Source: Taenia hydatigena | Lineage: Eukaryota > Platyhelminthes > Cestoda > Cyclophyllidea > Taeniidae | Length of the DNA: 64,000 nt | Assembly (NCBI GenBank): GCA_036345935.2 | Contig: JADWOT020000001.1 | Location: forward strand, 15,159,053 to 15,223,052 | Direction of reading: 5' to 3' | Shown here: piece after piece, positions 1 through 14,258 of the stretch | Layout: each line of letters opens with the position of its first letter | How positions within the stretch are numbered: position 1 is the stretch's first letter | The notes under the pieces: model-generated | Seen by the model: the letters and a program-made list of their open reading frames with translations, nothing else | Told to the model about the DNA's origin: nothing | Database searches by the model: none | Translations under genes and position numbers: made by a program

Positions 1-3000
1 ATCATGCGAGAGGACCTAACGATTCCTCGGCATCACAACACAAACTAGAGTTCTATCCATTACCACAAGCAGTGGTGCATGTCTTGGTGTCAGTTAGTGT
101 GGTGTCACAGTGCCTACTCAGCAGAAGCGCATTCGCAAACACCTTGTCTAATCACAGGGATCAGCGGAAGATTGTAGGACCTGATTGGAAAAAAGGAGAA
201 CAAGGTAAAGTGAGAAGACATGGCTATCGGCAATTACCGGTCACCAGAGATGCAAACACTGACGTCGTGGTATACAGAGAGCGTAATGTTGGTGCCGACC
301 AACTACAAAGAGACAAAGTCTATCACCACAATACTTGCGTTAAAGGAATTCGGGCAGGAAGGTGTGGGAACAAAAGATAACAGTTACTGCAAAAACCTGC
401 AAGAATAGAAACGAAAATGTATAGTAACCAAAAAGCTAATAAAAACAGGCACTAATAGCAATGTGGAATTCGATATTTGATAAGACAAGGGGTGAAATGT
501 AAGGACAAACATTGATGTCAACCAGTAAAAAGACAGACTTAAGGGGAAAGGATTGAGAGGGTCCAATAGAATTGGTAGAACATGGTATATAAAGAATGAC
601 AGGTCGAAAAATCTCACTTTGGATGAGAAAGGGAACGATGTGGGAATGCGGTTCCATAACATAGACAAGGGAAAGCGGCAAACAGGCAGGAGAGTAAAGT
701 AAAAGGTAAGTAAAAGTACATATATGTTGCTAAAAATAATTGGCGAATATGCATAAAAATATAAATACCATGAGGAAATTGGGTGATTGAGTGTAAACCT
801 GACATCAACACTGACAGAAATTGCTCAGTGCTGTTGCCAAGCGCCGTGCTCCCTCTCGCCTCACTCCTCTCTCTTTTCCTTCTGTCTTCTGTATGCCTCC
901 ACCCCCTGTCCACACCATTCATTCATTCAGCCCATCACTTTACAGTCTCCAACTACCTCTCCCACACATCCACATTCACCTACTCACCTACCTACCAAAC
1001 CACTCCAGGTGTCTCACCCCATTTCCACTTTGCTACGTGTCTCCCAATCTCTCTGCCACTCCCTGCGCTGCCACGTTGTTTGCTGCAATTACGAGGCGCC
1101 AACATTCTCCTCAACCTACACCTCCTGTCCCTGATGCTGCTGCCAACGCTACTGTCATGCAGATGTGTCGCCATAATTTTCTAAATTCAATCGCCTCTCC
1201 CTGTACGCGACATTTCCAAAATATATTTGTGTTTATAAATGATGTTTTGATTGATGCGATTTCGTTTAACACCCTGATAACATTACAGTCCCTCTCGGCC
1301 AAGGTTTGCGCACGCTCAATGTCTCGTTTGCTGCTGTGCAAATCCCAAAATAGCCCTTAAGTCTGGCCTCTTGACTCCACTGTGCAAATGCCTTTGCCTT
1401 CAGGAGGTCGCATCGCTGCGTTGTTATCCCACCACACAGCCACCCAAACATTGACTCTCATCTAAATTAATCCCACCTAAGTTTATGATCCCAAATTATA
1501 CCGCACATTTGTCATGCGGCTTTTATTCACTTTAGAGCCAACTGGGGTGATAGAACGGCAGTATTTTAGGCTACAGCCCACTGACGCACAGCAGCCATGC
1601 AGCATTTGAAATCCTCCAACTCTCCTTATGATTGTGCAAAATAGTAAGCCATGCTGCAGTGTATCATCAGCGGTCAAAGTTGGATGTGATGCTGTCAAAC
1701 ATAAAAACACTACTCGGTGACTTGTTGTAGGAATTACTAAGCCATCGGCATTGAGCACATTTTGCTTCGCACCTGCGTCCAATCAAATGGGTGTGCGAAT
1801 AACCGCCAGAAGTTTTGCCGTTGGTGGCTGGTCCATCTGCGGCGCATGAGCTTAGCAGTTCTGGCCAAAAGAACTGACCTTGCAACTGGTTCGATGCCAG
1901 CATTTCTGTTGATTAAATCCGAACTCCATAATCAGAGCAAGCTGAGAGGTAGGCAGGCAGACGTTTTCATCACGTCCTGTATCTTAGCAATAATGGTGTG
2001 CTTTTGGGCACCCAGATGGCGTACATTCGTGGCAAAAAGGATGCTAATCTTCCTTTCTCTCATGCAAACAGTCATGTCACTGCGCATTTCTAAAATAGGT
2101 GCCATCAATGCAAGTATTCTGCGTTACCTCAGATGCTCCTTATTGCTATTTACCTCCTAGCAATGCTGCCGAACGGAGAGAGGTGGCAGTCGGTCAAAAG
2201 AGTATAGTGAGAAAGGCCAGAAATCCCACCTCTCTGTATGATCAACACGCATTTTCTTTAGCTGCACGAAAGGATTCGCAAGCCTTGATGTCACTGCAGT
2301 GCGCAGAGACATAACACACTATCAAGCTCCACATCCATTCACTAAAATGCAGCCACCCTTTTTGACAGCGCAGGCACCTCATTGCATAACTTCCACCATC
2401 GACGTCTTGCTTGCTCATCATCAAGCCAATGCCAATATATTTGGGTCCATGATACCTACTCGCAACCAAATCCATTCGCTATGGAATACAATCGTCGCCA
2501 GCATGAGTATGAACAATCGAATTATGCGCCATTTAAGCTGTTGCATCTTCGCACGCATCGCAGAAAACGGATCCCTGGCAATGTTACAGAAACACATTAT
2601 GATTAGCGGATAAAAGACAACAATCATGTGGAAGTTCAGAAGTTCAAGTTGGTTACATCAAGCGATGGGATACGCATGTAGTCGGCTGTGGACGAAATCA
2701 GCAACAACACTAAAACCAATTGCGCATTATCACCATTAATTTGGTGTGCAATGAGATATTTCTCATCACGAGACCCTGCATGAGAGCCGTGGTCTCAAAG
2801 CATTCGGTAAAAGTGCGCTTCTTCCATTCATCAGCTATGATGACTAACAGGAAGTATCCTGCACGATGACGCGGAGCGATTACAGCGTGGACGTGCATGG
2901 GTTGGGTGCATCCATTTCTAGACCTCTGAGATGCGACAGAAAATATCTTACAACTTATTTGCCATCATGTAATTTCCAACGTGTGTATGCCATTTTTGAG

Positions 3001-4690
3001 CCTATAAGAGAAATAAACTGGACCAATAAAAGATGCATGAAATTGTTTGCACAGTTACCTTGCCTTTGGATTCACTGCGCACACACATGATTGGCAAATG
3101 CCTCATTTCTATGACCCATGTTTCCTCTTGAAGCAATCGCATCTATTTGAAGAGTTACTTCGCGTTTTAAGCAACCAGTCAAAATAGTTTTTTAACAGGC
3201 GATCTTACACAACACTTGTATACATGATTGTCGATCTGGTTAGGGTTATGTAGACATGGTATATCGAGTTACCCGCCTTGGTTTATATTCAAACGTTGCG
3301 ATCGCGTTGGTTTATGCATGTTAGTCAATGTTTCGGCTACCTTATTATTCTTCCATCCATATCCCTATTACATCCTTACATAGAATTACAGCCGATCACG
3401 CGCATAGCCACATTTCATCCTAGTGCTAGGCGTTTGAGTCTAACATCAGGCAGCCAACTTTGATTGTACATTCCTACACATCAGCGGCAAGCAAACAAGC
3501 GATGGATGTCAGATCAGTACACATGGACTCGAAGTGCGAAAAATGATCCCATCACTGGCTGTTGCGGGATCTCCCCATAAGAAGCACACATACTGAAGGC
3601 GAGGCTTTGGTGACGACAGGAGCATCAGAATGACGAGAAGCGACGCGAAACGACAGGGAGTTGGGCAAGAATGGTTAGGTAGGTTGTCGTGCCTTTTCAG
3701 TGAAGGAGCTTTCATCACACAAACACTTGACTTTAAAAGCAACAATACAGTCCAACGACTTTAACAATGCTACTCACAAATCCTTGTTAGGCTGTCCTTT
3801 CACAAGTCGTATTAAAAATTCGCCTTTGTTTACTTTAATGGTTCTCTCTTAGACTTTGCCCCCCTACTTCTCAGTTCTTGGCAGCCACACGAGTAGTCGA
3901 TGCGAGGTTCGTCGTCAATTTCGGCACAAACGTCTACCAATTGAGTGGATGCTACAGTTTGATTCGGCATAAGCAATGCGTTAGTTTTGCAAACGACATG
4001 GGACATTCATAGTAATAAGGCCACATTTAAAGCAACACCAGCTGCTCCTTTGCGCTTTTTCTATAATTTTACCTTCACCCGTACCTGCCTGAGTGTGCTA
4101 ACTGCATGCGAGTACCCTACCCAATCCCGAATTCACCCTAGTGATTCGCTTTAATTTTATAAGCGGCATTTTTACACTGCCAAACTTTAACACACCATCA
4201 ATCTCCTTAACTCTACAAAGAACAAATACTTGGAGAAACCGGTTCCCACCCCATTCCTGCCTCGGCAGTCCACGGCAATTGATGCAAGTATGAATTTAGT
4301 AACAGATCAACTTTTGATACGTTCTCAAGTTTCGGTGTAGAGCGTTATTCTCGGGAACCCTAGTCTTTAGTCAAATTACCCCATCAAGCTTGATGACACA
4401 CTTACTATCGTCGATACGGACAATAGCATGATGCTAGGTTTGATGGTAGAGAATGTGTGCACAATTGCTCATTCGGACACAAGTTATTCGCACAGGCGTC
4501 TGCTTCATATTCCTAGCAGGCTGAGGGCGAGTCATGAGGAAATGAATAACGAAGTGAGCAAAGATGGATAATGGTAAATAATAAACAATAATATTGATGG
4601 CATTGATGAATAATAGCTGAGTTACTGTTACTCTAAGTTTTCGACTGTTTAATGTGCAAAGTTGTGCATCCCAGTTGTCAAATCTCCATG
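1..4690. other. gene-free stretch, nothing recognised
   Basis: No frame here resembles a known protein and none combines length with plausible splice sites. Positions about 840-1180 are strikingly pyrimidine-rich on the plus strand, which opens several overlapping frames at once. That is a composition effect, not evidence of a gene. Confidence 0.4.
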
Positions 4691-4691
4691 C

Positions 4692-5804
4692 TTATGAACC
4701 GAGGTTCTTCGTCAACATAATAGGGTTGTACAGAGCCCTCAAATAATTGTACATGAGCTCGTAGTTCTCCTTTGCGGCTTGTTGGTCGAAATCCATCCAC
4801 CTAAGAGTCGTCTCACACGTCGTAAGCATACTTTGCCAAAACACTCTCCTTCACTTCATCGTCATCCATTTTCGATCTTATGCTACAAACGTAGTTTTCC
4901 GGAATGGTTCTCGCTGCTATCCTACTCCTCTCTTTCTCATCCTCCAACTTCAATTTTCCTGGGTCATTCATCATTTGTTGTATCTTCTTCCCCGACAGAA
5001 GGCCCATGTCATTCGTGATGGTGATGCGGTTTCGCTGCCCTGACGACTTGTCCACCGCCGTCACATTGAGAATGCCATTTTCGTCAATATCGAAGGGCAC
5101 CTTGATCTGAGGTACTCTGCGCGGTGCCAGTAGGATACCTGACATCTCGAATTCGCCCAACAAGTTGTTGTCTCTCGTCATCGCATGCTCACCCTCGTAC
5201 ACCTGCACCAACACACTCAATTGATTGTCCGAACACGTGGAGAAGATCCTGGTCTTCTTTATAGGGATTTTTGCATTTCGCTCTATCAACGTCGTCATCA
5301 CACCACCTGCCATCTCCACACCCAGTGGGATTGGGGTCACCTCCAATAACACCGAATTCTGTACCTTCTCCGACTTGTCATCAGCCAGATTGGACGCCAG
5401 CAACGCCGCACCGTATGTCACTGCCTTGTTCGGATTTATGGAATTGTTCAAATGCTTGCCATTGGGAAACTTCTACAACAACTGTTCCACCTTCGGAATA
5501 CGCGTCGATCCACCTACCATCAATGTCTCGCGGACATCAACCTTTTTTAACTTTGCATCATTAAATGCCTGTTTAACTAGATGCAGAGTCTTCAAGAAGA
5601 GATCTGAGCGCAACTGCCCAAAACGGTCCGTGTAAGAATCGTACTAAAATCAATGCCTTCAAATAAGGCGTCTACATCTACGTATGCGTGCTTGGAAGAG
5701 CTCAACGTCTTCTTTGCCACCTCACACGCCCTTCTCAGACGGCTGGTGGCATTCTCGTTGGTCGCCAAATCCTTGCCCTCGTGCTTTTGCTTGAACACCT
5801 CCAA
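4692..5804 (-). pseudogene. HSP70 (cytosolic type) pseudogene, truncated at the 5' end
   Basis: Read on the minus strand, this matches the cytosolic HSP70 chaperone family from about residue 240 to about residue 610 of a usual 640. It covers the end of the ATPase domain (motif GGSTRIPKVEQLL), the linker and substrate-binding domain (LLEVTPIPLGVEMAGG, QVYEGE, FDIDENGILNVTAVDKS), and part of the helical lid (WMDFDQQAAKENYE). The first 240 residues, with the phosphate-binding loops, are missing. Three lesions break the frame: a one-base deletion near 5622-5626, an in-frame TAG at 5473-5475 just after QLL, and a frame change near 4795-4815 next to a TGA. Upstream, the sequence passes directly into non-HSP70 DNA that also precedes the second HSP70 fragment at 14858. 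It cannot give a working chaperone. Identity is certain; the timing of the breaks is not known. Confidence 0.93.
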
Positions 5805-5927
5805 ACAATGATAAGATTAACAATGAATTGACAATGTCATGCCTATCAGTGATTTTACAGAGCGTGGTGAGTCTCAACTTTTGACTAAGGCGTAAAAGGC
5901 CTCGCCTCAAATATCTGATCAGTGCAC
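5805..5927 (-). repeat. segment shared by the 5' flanks of both HSP70 fragments, copy 1
   Basis: Starting from GTGCACTGATCAGATATT on the minus strand, about 120 bases run up to the HSP70 homology. They match, with small indels, the plus-strand segment 14705-14857 that precedes the other HSP70 fragment. It encodes no HSP70 residues. It may be intron or 5' sequence of the ancestral gene, or DNA joined to it before the duplication. Confidence 0.75.
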
Positions 5928-5929
5928 AA

Positions 5930-7945
5930 AATGTTGTCACGGAATCGCTTAGAAGATTAATCAACTCCTGGAACAATGAGCACAGCTCGAAACACTTACA
6001 AATAAAAAAATTTTACTACCGCACATTTTGAGAAAGATTTTGCTTGAGGAAACGTATCAGCCACCACTTGACTCCATAGTATATTCTTGAGACAAACGCC
6101 GGTCTATGTTGGGCAGCTCAAATATCTCAACACCCGTCCAAATTCTCTGTCACCACAAAATGGTGAGCTTTAGACTGCGTCCCAAAAGACTCGCATGAAA
6201 ATAAGCCTTAACACTTATGTGGCAAGCCAATGTCTAAGCAGTAAATTCGATATCTTATCATAGAGCAATCAATAGTTAGGCTATTCTTTCCGCCTCTTCC
6301 ACTACCACTAAAAAACTTCGGATTGGTAATGACATTCTGCCTTAGAATTATTAAGACGAACCAAAATTTAACCAAAGCTATTGGTTCATTTGCGTCTGCT
6401 TTTATATGAGACTTGAAATAGTAGCTGTCTCTAAAGAAGGAAAAGATACGATGATTGTATCAAAATTATGGTACTGTACGACTGGGATGAAATGTAACTG
6501 CTACGATGCCTCAGTAGCGCGTTTGCTTACAAAGCCACCTTCAATGTTAAAGCAGCAATATCTGAGGTCACACATGGCATTGTATTTGGGAGATTGCTTG
6601 GCCAGAAAAGTTGTTTCAAAGCGTTTGTGACTTGCGCATCAATGATCCCAATGGGTGGTTTAGTTTTTAAAAGAATTGTTAGCCGCTAAAATTATTGTGC
6701 ATTGCAGTCTTATAGTCATCACCTACTCATTTCCAGCAAGTAAAGGTGTAAATGCTGCAGTCAGTCGTTGATGCACAAATGGGTGAAAATTAAGGTAACT
6801 ATCAGCAAATCATACAATAAGTACAAAAATCATCACGATAAAGCAATAATTACTCGGAAATCGGAATAAAAACGCACTGCGAATCAAAGTGTGTGGAGGT
6901 ATAATACTTTAGATGTCTTCAACCCAACCATCCCAATATGAGTTCAGATTGGGAGGAATCATGTGTCCGGTAAGACAGAAGAACAAGTTACGTTTTCGCC
7001 TCCCCTGCAGTTGCATTGTTCTGAATTATTGCATGAGTAGTTACACTTCCCTCTGTGTCCTTTGCCTTTAGCATTCACGTAGGTGGCATACAAGCTTTCC
7101 CACTTTACCTATTCCATTACTTACCCCCATCCTTAAGGACACGGATTAAAACACTAATACCAGGCTGATGGGTGTCATAGCACAGCTAGGGCTGACTTGG
7201 ACTTAAAAATTAGATGAGATGTTCACCTTGCGACAGCGAGAAACTAGGGACAGAAGTAAGAGGGTAATAAATGTGCTTAGGATTCCAAACTGAAAGCCAC
7301 ATCGACATCATCAATGAGGTAGTTAAGCGTGGTGAGAGGCCCGTACACCCTGCTCCCATCTACAGCAATCAAAAGTGTCAGGCAGTCGAACATCTTAATC
7401 ATCTTTGATTCCCGTGGCGCGTTCGGAAAATTGGAAACCTTGGATGTACAAGGGTAGCAACACTTTTTGATTTTTCGTTCGCGCCTCTGATTTCAAGGAT
7501 GAAAACTATGACAAAAAATTATTTACTTAGGAATGATTTTCACAAGAAAACTGCATACACGATCAAATACATGGAGTCGCATTATAAGGCCTTCTGTAAT
7601 TGGTGATCGATGAGTTGTCTGTGTCCAAACTGCAGGAAACTGAATGGATTTATGTCGACGATGAAAGCAGAAGTGGTAACCGTTACTGAGACAAGTCGAG
7701 TGAGTAATTTAATACTGATGAGGAGAAGCGTTGACGAATGAAACACTCGAACTACTCTTTTCCACACACTGATGACGTACCGGTCTTCGTCATTTGCACG
7801 ATCCATGTGCATTTTGGCAGCTTTTCCTTAAATCTCGATGGCGCAGCGTTCTTTAACAATTTTTACCATTTACGCTTTTGAATCCATCCAATTCCTTTTA
7901 TGTGGCAGATTGGCAAAATTATTAATTTGCTGATTTTGACATTTA
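5930..7945. other. gene-free stretch, nothing recognised
   Basis: Short frames only. The minus-strand frame 7582-7812 (76 codons) lies downstream of the frames in the 8-kb duplicated segment and could be linked to them. It shows no motif I recognise. Confidence 0.35.
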
Positions 7946-7946
7946 T

Positions 7947-8432
7947 CTAACCCTTTTTAATTAGAAATGCAAAATTATGCATGGGAATTGCTAGCATGGA
8001 CAAGAGAATGCGAATTAGTCCACATGTGGCTTTGACCGGTTCGTCCCTGGTGTACAGTGTAGCTAATGTCAAAATAACTGTGTCTGCTTTTAAGACAACT
8101 TCCATTGAGCAGAATGTGCAACACATAGACAAGAAGTATGCTCGGGTCAAATCACGATTCCAATCATTCCTGCTAAACTGCAAATTACACTCCCACTATG
8201 GACTGATTTGGCTATTTGAATTCAAGACATCTCCCCCCTTACACCGGAGACGGTCAGTAAAGTGTGGCAGGGCAGCTTTGACTCGTGATTTTCCGCCCAT
8301 TTTGAGGTGACTCGTGTTTAGCAGCATTGCAGACACAGCCACATTAGACTGCAGTTCCAGAATGAAATGTCGTTCTGTCCTAAGGCAAAGACATACGACT
8401 TTGCAGAATTGCGGGTCTAACCAACGACGCAC
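7947..8432 (-). other. two adjacent minus-strand reading frames of unknown function inside and beside a duplicated segment
   Basis: Frames 8196-8432 and 7947-8183 run in the same direction, separated by one stop region. The upstream one contains a stretch beginning DPQFCKVVCLCLRTERHF and continuing through KMGGKSRVKAA. The copy near 41.1-41.3 kb keeps most of this stretch with substitutions (PQFCKVLCPCLRADRHF, then KMGGKSRVKAA). The second frame has hydrophobic runs but no clear signal peptide. I recognise no family. Conservation between copies may mean a former protein or simply recent duplication. Confidence 0.25.
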
Positions 8433-8597
8433 GGCGTTACAATTTGTGCTGATCTGACGTATGAATGAAATGACAAATAGACAAACATGACAGATTTACA
8501 CATTTGACACATCTTTATTGCAGTGATTAATTAGTTAACAATTCCGACCAGATCGACAACTGCGCACACATATTATCTGTCAAAAACTGCTTTGTTG
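8065..8597 (+). repeat. duplicated segment, copy 1
   Basis: About 530 bases, from AAAATAACTGTGTCTGC to CTGCTTTGTTG, recur in the same orientation at 41033-41502. Copy 2 lacks roughly 90 bases corresponding to 8183-8270 and has an extra GC-rich stretch near 41405-41445. The rest differs by scattered substitutions. Confidence 0.9.
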
Positions 8598-8977
8598 TTA
8601 TTGTTGTTGTAGTTGTTCACCAGTAGAAGAAGGCAGAATCTCGGCAGTTCCGCATTCGTTAGTCATTGTAGAAGATTACAACGATTTTCTTCACTTTCCT
8701 TCCTCCGCCGTATTCTACCTCACATGACGACTTTTTGCTACTGTTTCGAAAAAAGTAATTTTGAAAAAGAAAGTTACGTTACTCGCATAGTTATATGCAG
8801 CTTACTGCCTCATCTGTCATCAGCGCTGCCTTAAATCCCATAGGAAGGTATCTCATCCTCTTACTCCGTCACTGTAAAGAGTTCATTAAAGCGCGCTAAC
8901 CAAAATCCTTAATACTCTGGTCCCTGACATAATGGTTATCTCGAAGATTTGTCAATTCGGCTTGGGTCTATTCATCC

Positions 8978-9459
8978 CTACATTAAATGGCTATTGAGGA
9001 TGTTGCAAATATTTATATGATGCCTACAAGCATCTGGACCATGGGATTGTGAGACACATGGTAGAGTTTCGCGCAGCTGCTGGTCATGTGGACGAATGTG
9101 AGGTACATGCGGAATGGTGAACCACTCGCGGTCAGCTTGAAGGTTCCCTAGACCGCCAGCATTGGAAACAACCTCAATAATTACTACCACACATAACTTC
9201 TAAACAATCGGGAACAGTAGAGTGCTAACCTCATAGTTTGAGTTGATTTCGGTATTCAATTGGCATTTGCACGGCTTTTGCATTTTTTGACGTACAGAGA
9301 TTTGTTGAGGGCATGGGGGCTGTTGATAGGTCGGAGAGTTGGACTGCCTCCTGGTCGTGTTCCACGACTTGGCTTCGTGTGGTTGGTAATCTCAAAACAC
9401 CATCTGAGCGCACTCATTGAGGCCATTTTGAGTGCCTCATTGACGCTACCACGTGACAT
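8978..9459 (-). other. possible exon-like frames, function unknown
   Basis: Two minus-strand frames (9256-9459 and 8978-9190) have a mixed, protein-like composition. The second includes LQADREWFTIPHVPHIRP. No family is recognised and no convincing acceptor/donor pair joins them, so they may be chance. They are listed because they are the most coding-looking sequence between 8.6 and 14.2 kb. Confidence 0.15.
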
Positions 9460-12400
9460 CCCTTCTCAGTTGTGCAATCAAAACTATTACTTGGAATAAG
9501 AAGTAAATCACTGTTTTAAACAGGTGATGCTTAAGGGGAAAGCAGTGATGTTGGAGACAGTAGTAGACACTGGGATCAAGACGGGCTCGACAGTGTCAAA
9601 CAGAGACTAATAAATGCAACCCAGTTGATGTAGTGTACAATGCAGCCTCGTAGATTGCATTCGCATGTACATGGACAACTGCAACAAGGAATGCAAAGTA
9701 AGGCATGGAGCGAAAAAGAAAGAGAGCCTAAAAGCTAGGAAGAAAATGGAATCAGAGGAAGATAGAAAATATTAATTAAAATATTATATGGTTGGATTTG
9801 TAGGCATGCACACATACTAGGATGAATGAGCGCATGCGAAAGTGACTGAAGGGAGGAATGAAGCTATGGATAAATGGAAGGGAGGTCGGAAGGGGGGCAG
9901 CTACGGTAGCATAGAAAAGGAGACACAAAATGGGATGTGATGGCGAAGTGACTGAGCAAATTCTAATCGTCAATCGGGTTTGGTCTTGCAATCAATGCAA
10001 CGACGGACGGATTTCCTAGTAGCTGTAAGCAAAATAACCAATTGTCTGGCCGCTTTGCGATGTTGTGTCTGCCGAAAGCACTATAATCGCTCAATTAGTG
10101 CCACTTGCGAATGTGCAAAGACAAATACCGCTGAGATGGGAAAGTTTGTCTGCAGTAAGGCTTCAAATCGCCAAGCACACATTGCAGGATTTTAATAATT
10201 AAAAAATTGCAGCCATAAATGTGCAAACACAGACTGGCCTAAAGGAACTTGATTACGCTTTGAAGATCCAAATCTAAGTACTTGAATTGCAAAGTGGAGG
10301 GATGACATAAATTACGAATCTATGCATGCAGAAACAGGATCATAAAATGCACATTTATGCTAAAGTGACGTATATATGCAACGTTTTCCATTTGCGTACA
10401 TTGATGTGTACCAATTTTGCGGCTCACCTTGCAAGGCTTCGTGCAATTGACGATGCATTTGCGAATGCAAACTAAACAGCCGCCTTCCACAAACACGTTT
10501 CAACGTGCTTGCACTCATTTATTTCCTGATACGGCCGCCAACAGCTCCATGAACACAGCATCCATCTCCACCACCAACGTCATTGCCTCATCCTTTAACA
10601 TTACCTTATTCAATGCAGTAATATGTCCGCGCAATGATCTGCAATGAAGTCCAGTGCGAAGAGATGTAATATGATGGGATAGGCTTGACTGTACAAATTG
10701 GCAAAAATATGCGGAGAGGAGCGTTGAAGAATATAGAGCAGCAGGGCAGACTAAAGTAAGGTGCAGCTGAGTGGAACGTAACAAAGTGAGTCAGCGATCC
10801 CGAGCGTTACACTTCTGTCACTTATGTGTGTGTGTACTAACCCAGACCCAGGCAGCACAACCCCAGTGGGGCACCAAACCCACGGGCATGTGTGCAAACC
10901 TATCGCTGACGTTCACTTTCCTCTACTAATCACCATTCAACCCACAACTTTCCTTGCGAACTGCACACTCTGTTGCTTCTCTTTTCTTTTTCACTCTCTT
11001 AGCCACTGCCCAAAATCACGAAGCACTTCAGCTTTTTGACATTTGTCTGGTGTTACCCTAAAATCCTACGCCTAAATCATTTCTTTTTTGCTTATCCTGC
11101 CAAATTCACAAGTCTCCTCAGTTTTATCTAAAAATACCCTTTTACTTTTGTGTCAAAGCGCTTGAAGAGTTTTAGCACTACATGCAACATCCAGTTCAAA
11201 ATCAGGTGTTGTTTGATCACGAGCAGTGAGTCCTTATTCTCAAAATAGTAAAGCTGTGCCAATAACGGCCAGTTAGCGTTCTGAGTTACACACAGTTCTC
11301 TCGCTGATAACATTTATTACAGTACTGCACTTTGTTGGGAAATTGGTCAGACGTGCACCGTCTGAATCACCTTTGATGCTACTATGAGCACTTTCCTTAT
11401 TTTCAAATGCGTCATAAAGAAAGTAAGGGGTTCCTTAATACGCCCGTATCCTATGAGTAGTTTCTGGTCTCATTTGTTGCTGCGGTGTCTGAAATGTCAA
11501 TTTGAAATTGGCGGTTTTTACGCTTTTCTGCTTTAACGTTCGCTGCCTCCATGCTCTGCTGAATTGTATAGCAACCTATCTGTAGAAGAATAGTGCAGAT
11601 TTAACAATGTTAGATTTGCGTCAAAGTAAGCGACCCACTTGCAAACAAAAAGTAGTCAAACTAATCACTGTTATGCTAGGTCTACATGGCCTATACGGAG
11701 GATGGAAACACACCATTGCCGCGTCAAGGCAAACTTTTTTGAAGACAAAGATAAAACCAGATGTCACCTATCAAATGTTGGTACCACTGAGTTAGGAAAG
11801 TATTTGGCTGTGAGAGAGGCAACCAGCAATTCTGTTAACAAAAGTTGTGAGATTTTGTTCGGTCAACTGTAATATTGTGATGAGGCGAGTCCAATTACCC
11901 TTTTGCTGTGGATCCGAAAACAGACTTGTTAATTGGTCTTCACTTTTCAATGTGTCATTCAGATAAATCCCCAGAGTTTAAAATGGAAACAAAATGTTGC
12001 AATAATTTGTGGAGTTAACTTTCCACTTAATGGCTGTTGCTACGATACTTGAGGCAGGAGAGAAAGAGATAGCTGCTTCTCCCTAAAATGCACGCAAATG
12101 CTCCCAATTTCACGACGGAAGGACAAATGCTCCATTTCCAAAGCTCTGCTTGAACAAGTGCATAATAGCAAATCACAATTATGTACCTACTTACTGCATC
12201 AAAATACGTCAGAAATACTTCCATATTCAGGGGCAACTAAACCAGTCGCAGTGCATGGCATCTACATGCACGTACTTGCATGATTCGCTTCAAAGTGGCA
12301 CTATAGTCAATGACGTTATCTAAAGTGAAGGAAGAAGACGAAGCAATCAGAGATTGCAAGTAACGATTTAACTACGAGTAGTTTGTCTCCTGTTTGCATC

Positions 12401-14258
12401 GAAGTGGGCTGTATCTACTTATCAACATTCGCTTCGTTGAGGAGCCGCACACACGAGGGATGATTTGGCTTCAAATTCATTGGCGCATAAGAGGAAGTGG
12501 TGAATGCCACTCTTTTAAAGTAGACTCGGCTAATTTGGTCAAATTACTTGCGCCATGAACCCAAGACCAATTAACAGTTCCACTTTGAAAGAAGCTGGCT
12601 GAGATAATCAGAGAACGCAGTGTCAGGAACCTTAAAAACGGGCGTTGTGACACGAGTGATGCAGTCACTGGTTTGCAGCTGCATCAGACGGTGAGTGGTA
12701 ATAGTTGCAGGAGTTAGACAGATGAATTCCGTATACTGGCCATGAATTAACGAACGACGAATGAAAGGCTGCGCAATTCATTAGTTTGTTCTGCGACTCT
12801 TTTACGTTCTTTGCTAGCAGAAGTGCTTGCAGTATAAGTTGGCTTTCACAATCTTATCGCTCATTACGTCACCAACACCGATATACTCGTTGCTTGTGCG
12901 ATATGCACCTGAAAGATACATTACACTAAAAGCGCCGCTAACAAGACTAACACTTAAGGATTCTCTGTCGAACGCGACACAAACTCACACGAGACCGATC
13001 TGCACGATGCAACTGATGAGTACAGGTACGAAGCTCCTCTGCTTCGGCGAAAACCCGCTGTATTTGGCTAGTCAAAATGAGGCGAGTTCCAACAAATCAA
13101 TGGCAGTCTAAGCTATCTATTTCTTTGGTTTGCAGATGTTCATAAGGAAAATGCGCGACCAGTAGGGAAATCGCAACAATTATTTGACAAAGAGTTATTC
13201 ACATAACATGACGTGATTTTAGAGCGCAAATAGTGGTCGTTTAATAAGATTCCTCCCATGAGTGTTAGTTTAACACAGTCCAATATTTTTATGACTGCCA
13301 CGACATTTTAGTATTATTGATCATTTGGGCGAAAATTCCATTTATTCACCACCATATTTGGGTGTGTGACACTCGGATGATGAAATTATGGAAAGGAAGT
13401 AAATACTGACGCTCAATCGGTTTTCGAATATTTCGGTTTCTGTCTTGGGCTCTTCCTCCTCCTCTTGCTGTGCCTCCATAACATGCACCAACCAGCATCG
13501 TGTTGACAGTTGTTTGTCCAAATAATCGCTGCAACTTTGAAAGCCATTCAATCTGAATTCCATGCAACATCCACGTAGGCTAGCAATTCGGCTATGGATG
13601 AAGTGTGAGGGGGAACGAAAAGTTGTGCGAATGGTTGGTAATTATAAGTTGTCAACTATGGCATTAATTGCCCAAAGGACTGCTTGAGTTGCCATGTCTC
13701 ACTAGCTGCCACTGATACCTGATGCGACCTCTCGAGGCCGTCGTATCAGCGTCAGAGTAATGGTCACTTCTCTTGTAGACATGGGCTATCATTAACCTTG
13801 TACCAGGCCTCTTTGATCACTCCAGCTGACACTTTTTGAAATGTAGGCAAGCATAAGATACTTTACGTTGGTTTAGTAGGGAAAATTACTTTTGTAGTTG
13901 AAATGAACTCCCCAGCTTCCCACTAAGCAGCATTGTTTTGATGTGAGAGTGATGCGATTGTGGCAGTACAGTCTCATAGAAATGCAGTGGTCTTAGGCAA
14001 AGGAATGGGCTTGTAATAGTCTGGTAAAGGTGGGTCTTACTGACACAGGCTGGATTACTCTTGAGCTCCTAAGTAGAGTAACTGAAGAGAGACCGTAAAA
14101 TTGGGAATCCAAGTGCTCTGACGTAGGCGCGTGGACAATTTACGAACTTCCACACCTATGAGGTGTTTGTCAGCAAATTGACTCTAGACGTTTCTGCAAA
14201 TTATCCGTGACAGTGGGCTATTTTGTTTTATTTTTTCGCTTTTTTTTTGCTTTTTTCG
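9460..14258. other. gene-free stretch, nothing recognised
   Basis: Only short frames occur. A minus-strand frame ending at 10515 (tail NKVMLKDEAMTLVVEMDA) is preceded by possible acceptor AGs near 10640 and 10690, but nothing identifies it. Confidence 0.35.

Noticed and set aside
783..1360. Several overlapping plus-strand frames of 115-179 codons
   Set aside because: All three frames are open together because the strand is very rich in C and T. None has a protein-like composition or homology.
10823..10840. Short TG-rich runs here and at 28443-28463
   Set aside because: Ordinary microsatellite-scale simple sequence, too short to list as a feature.
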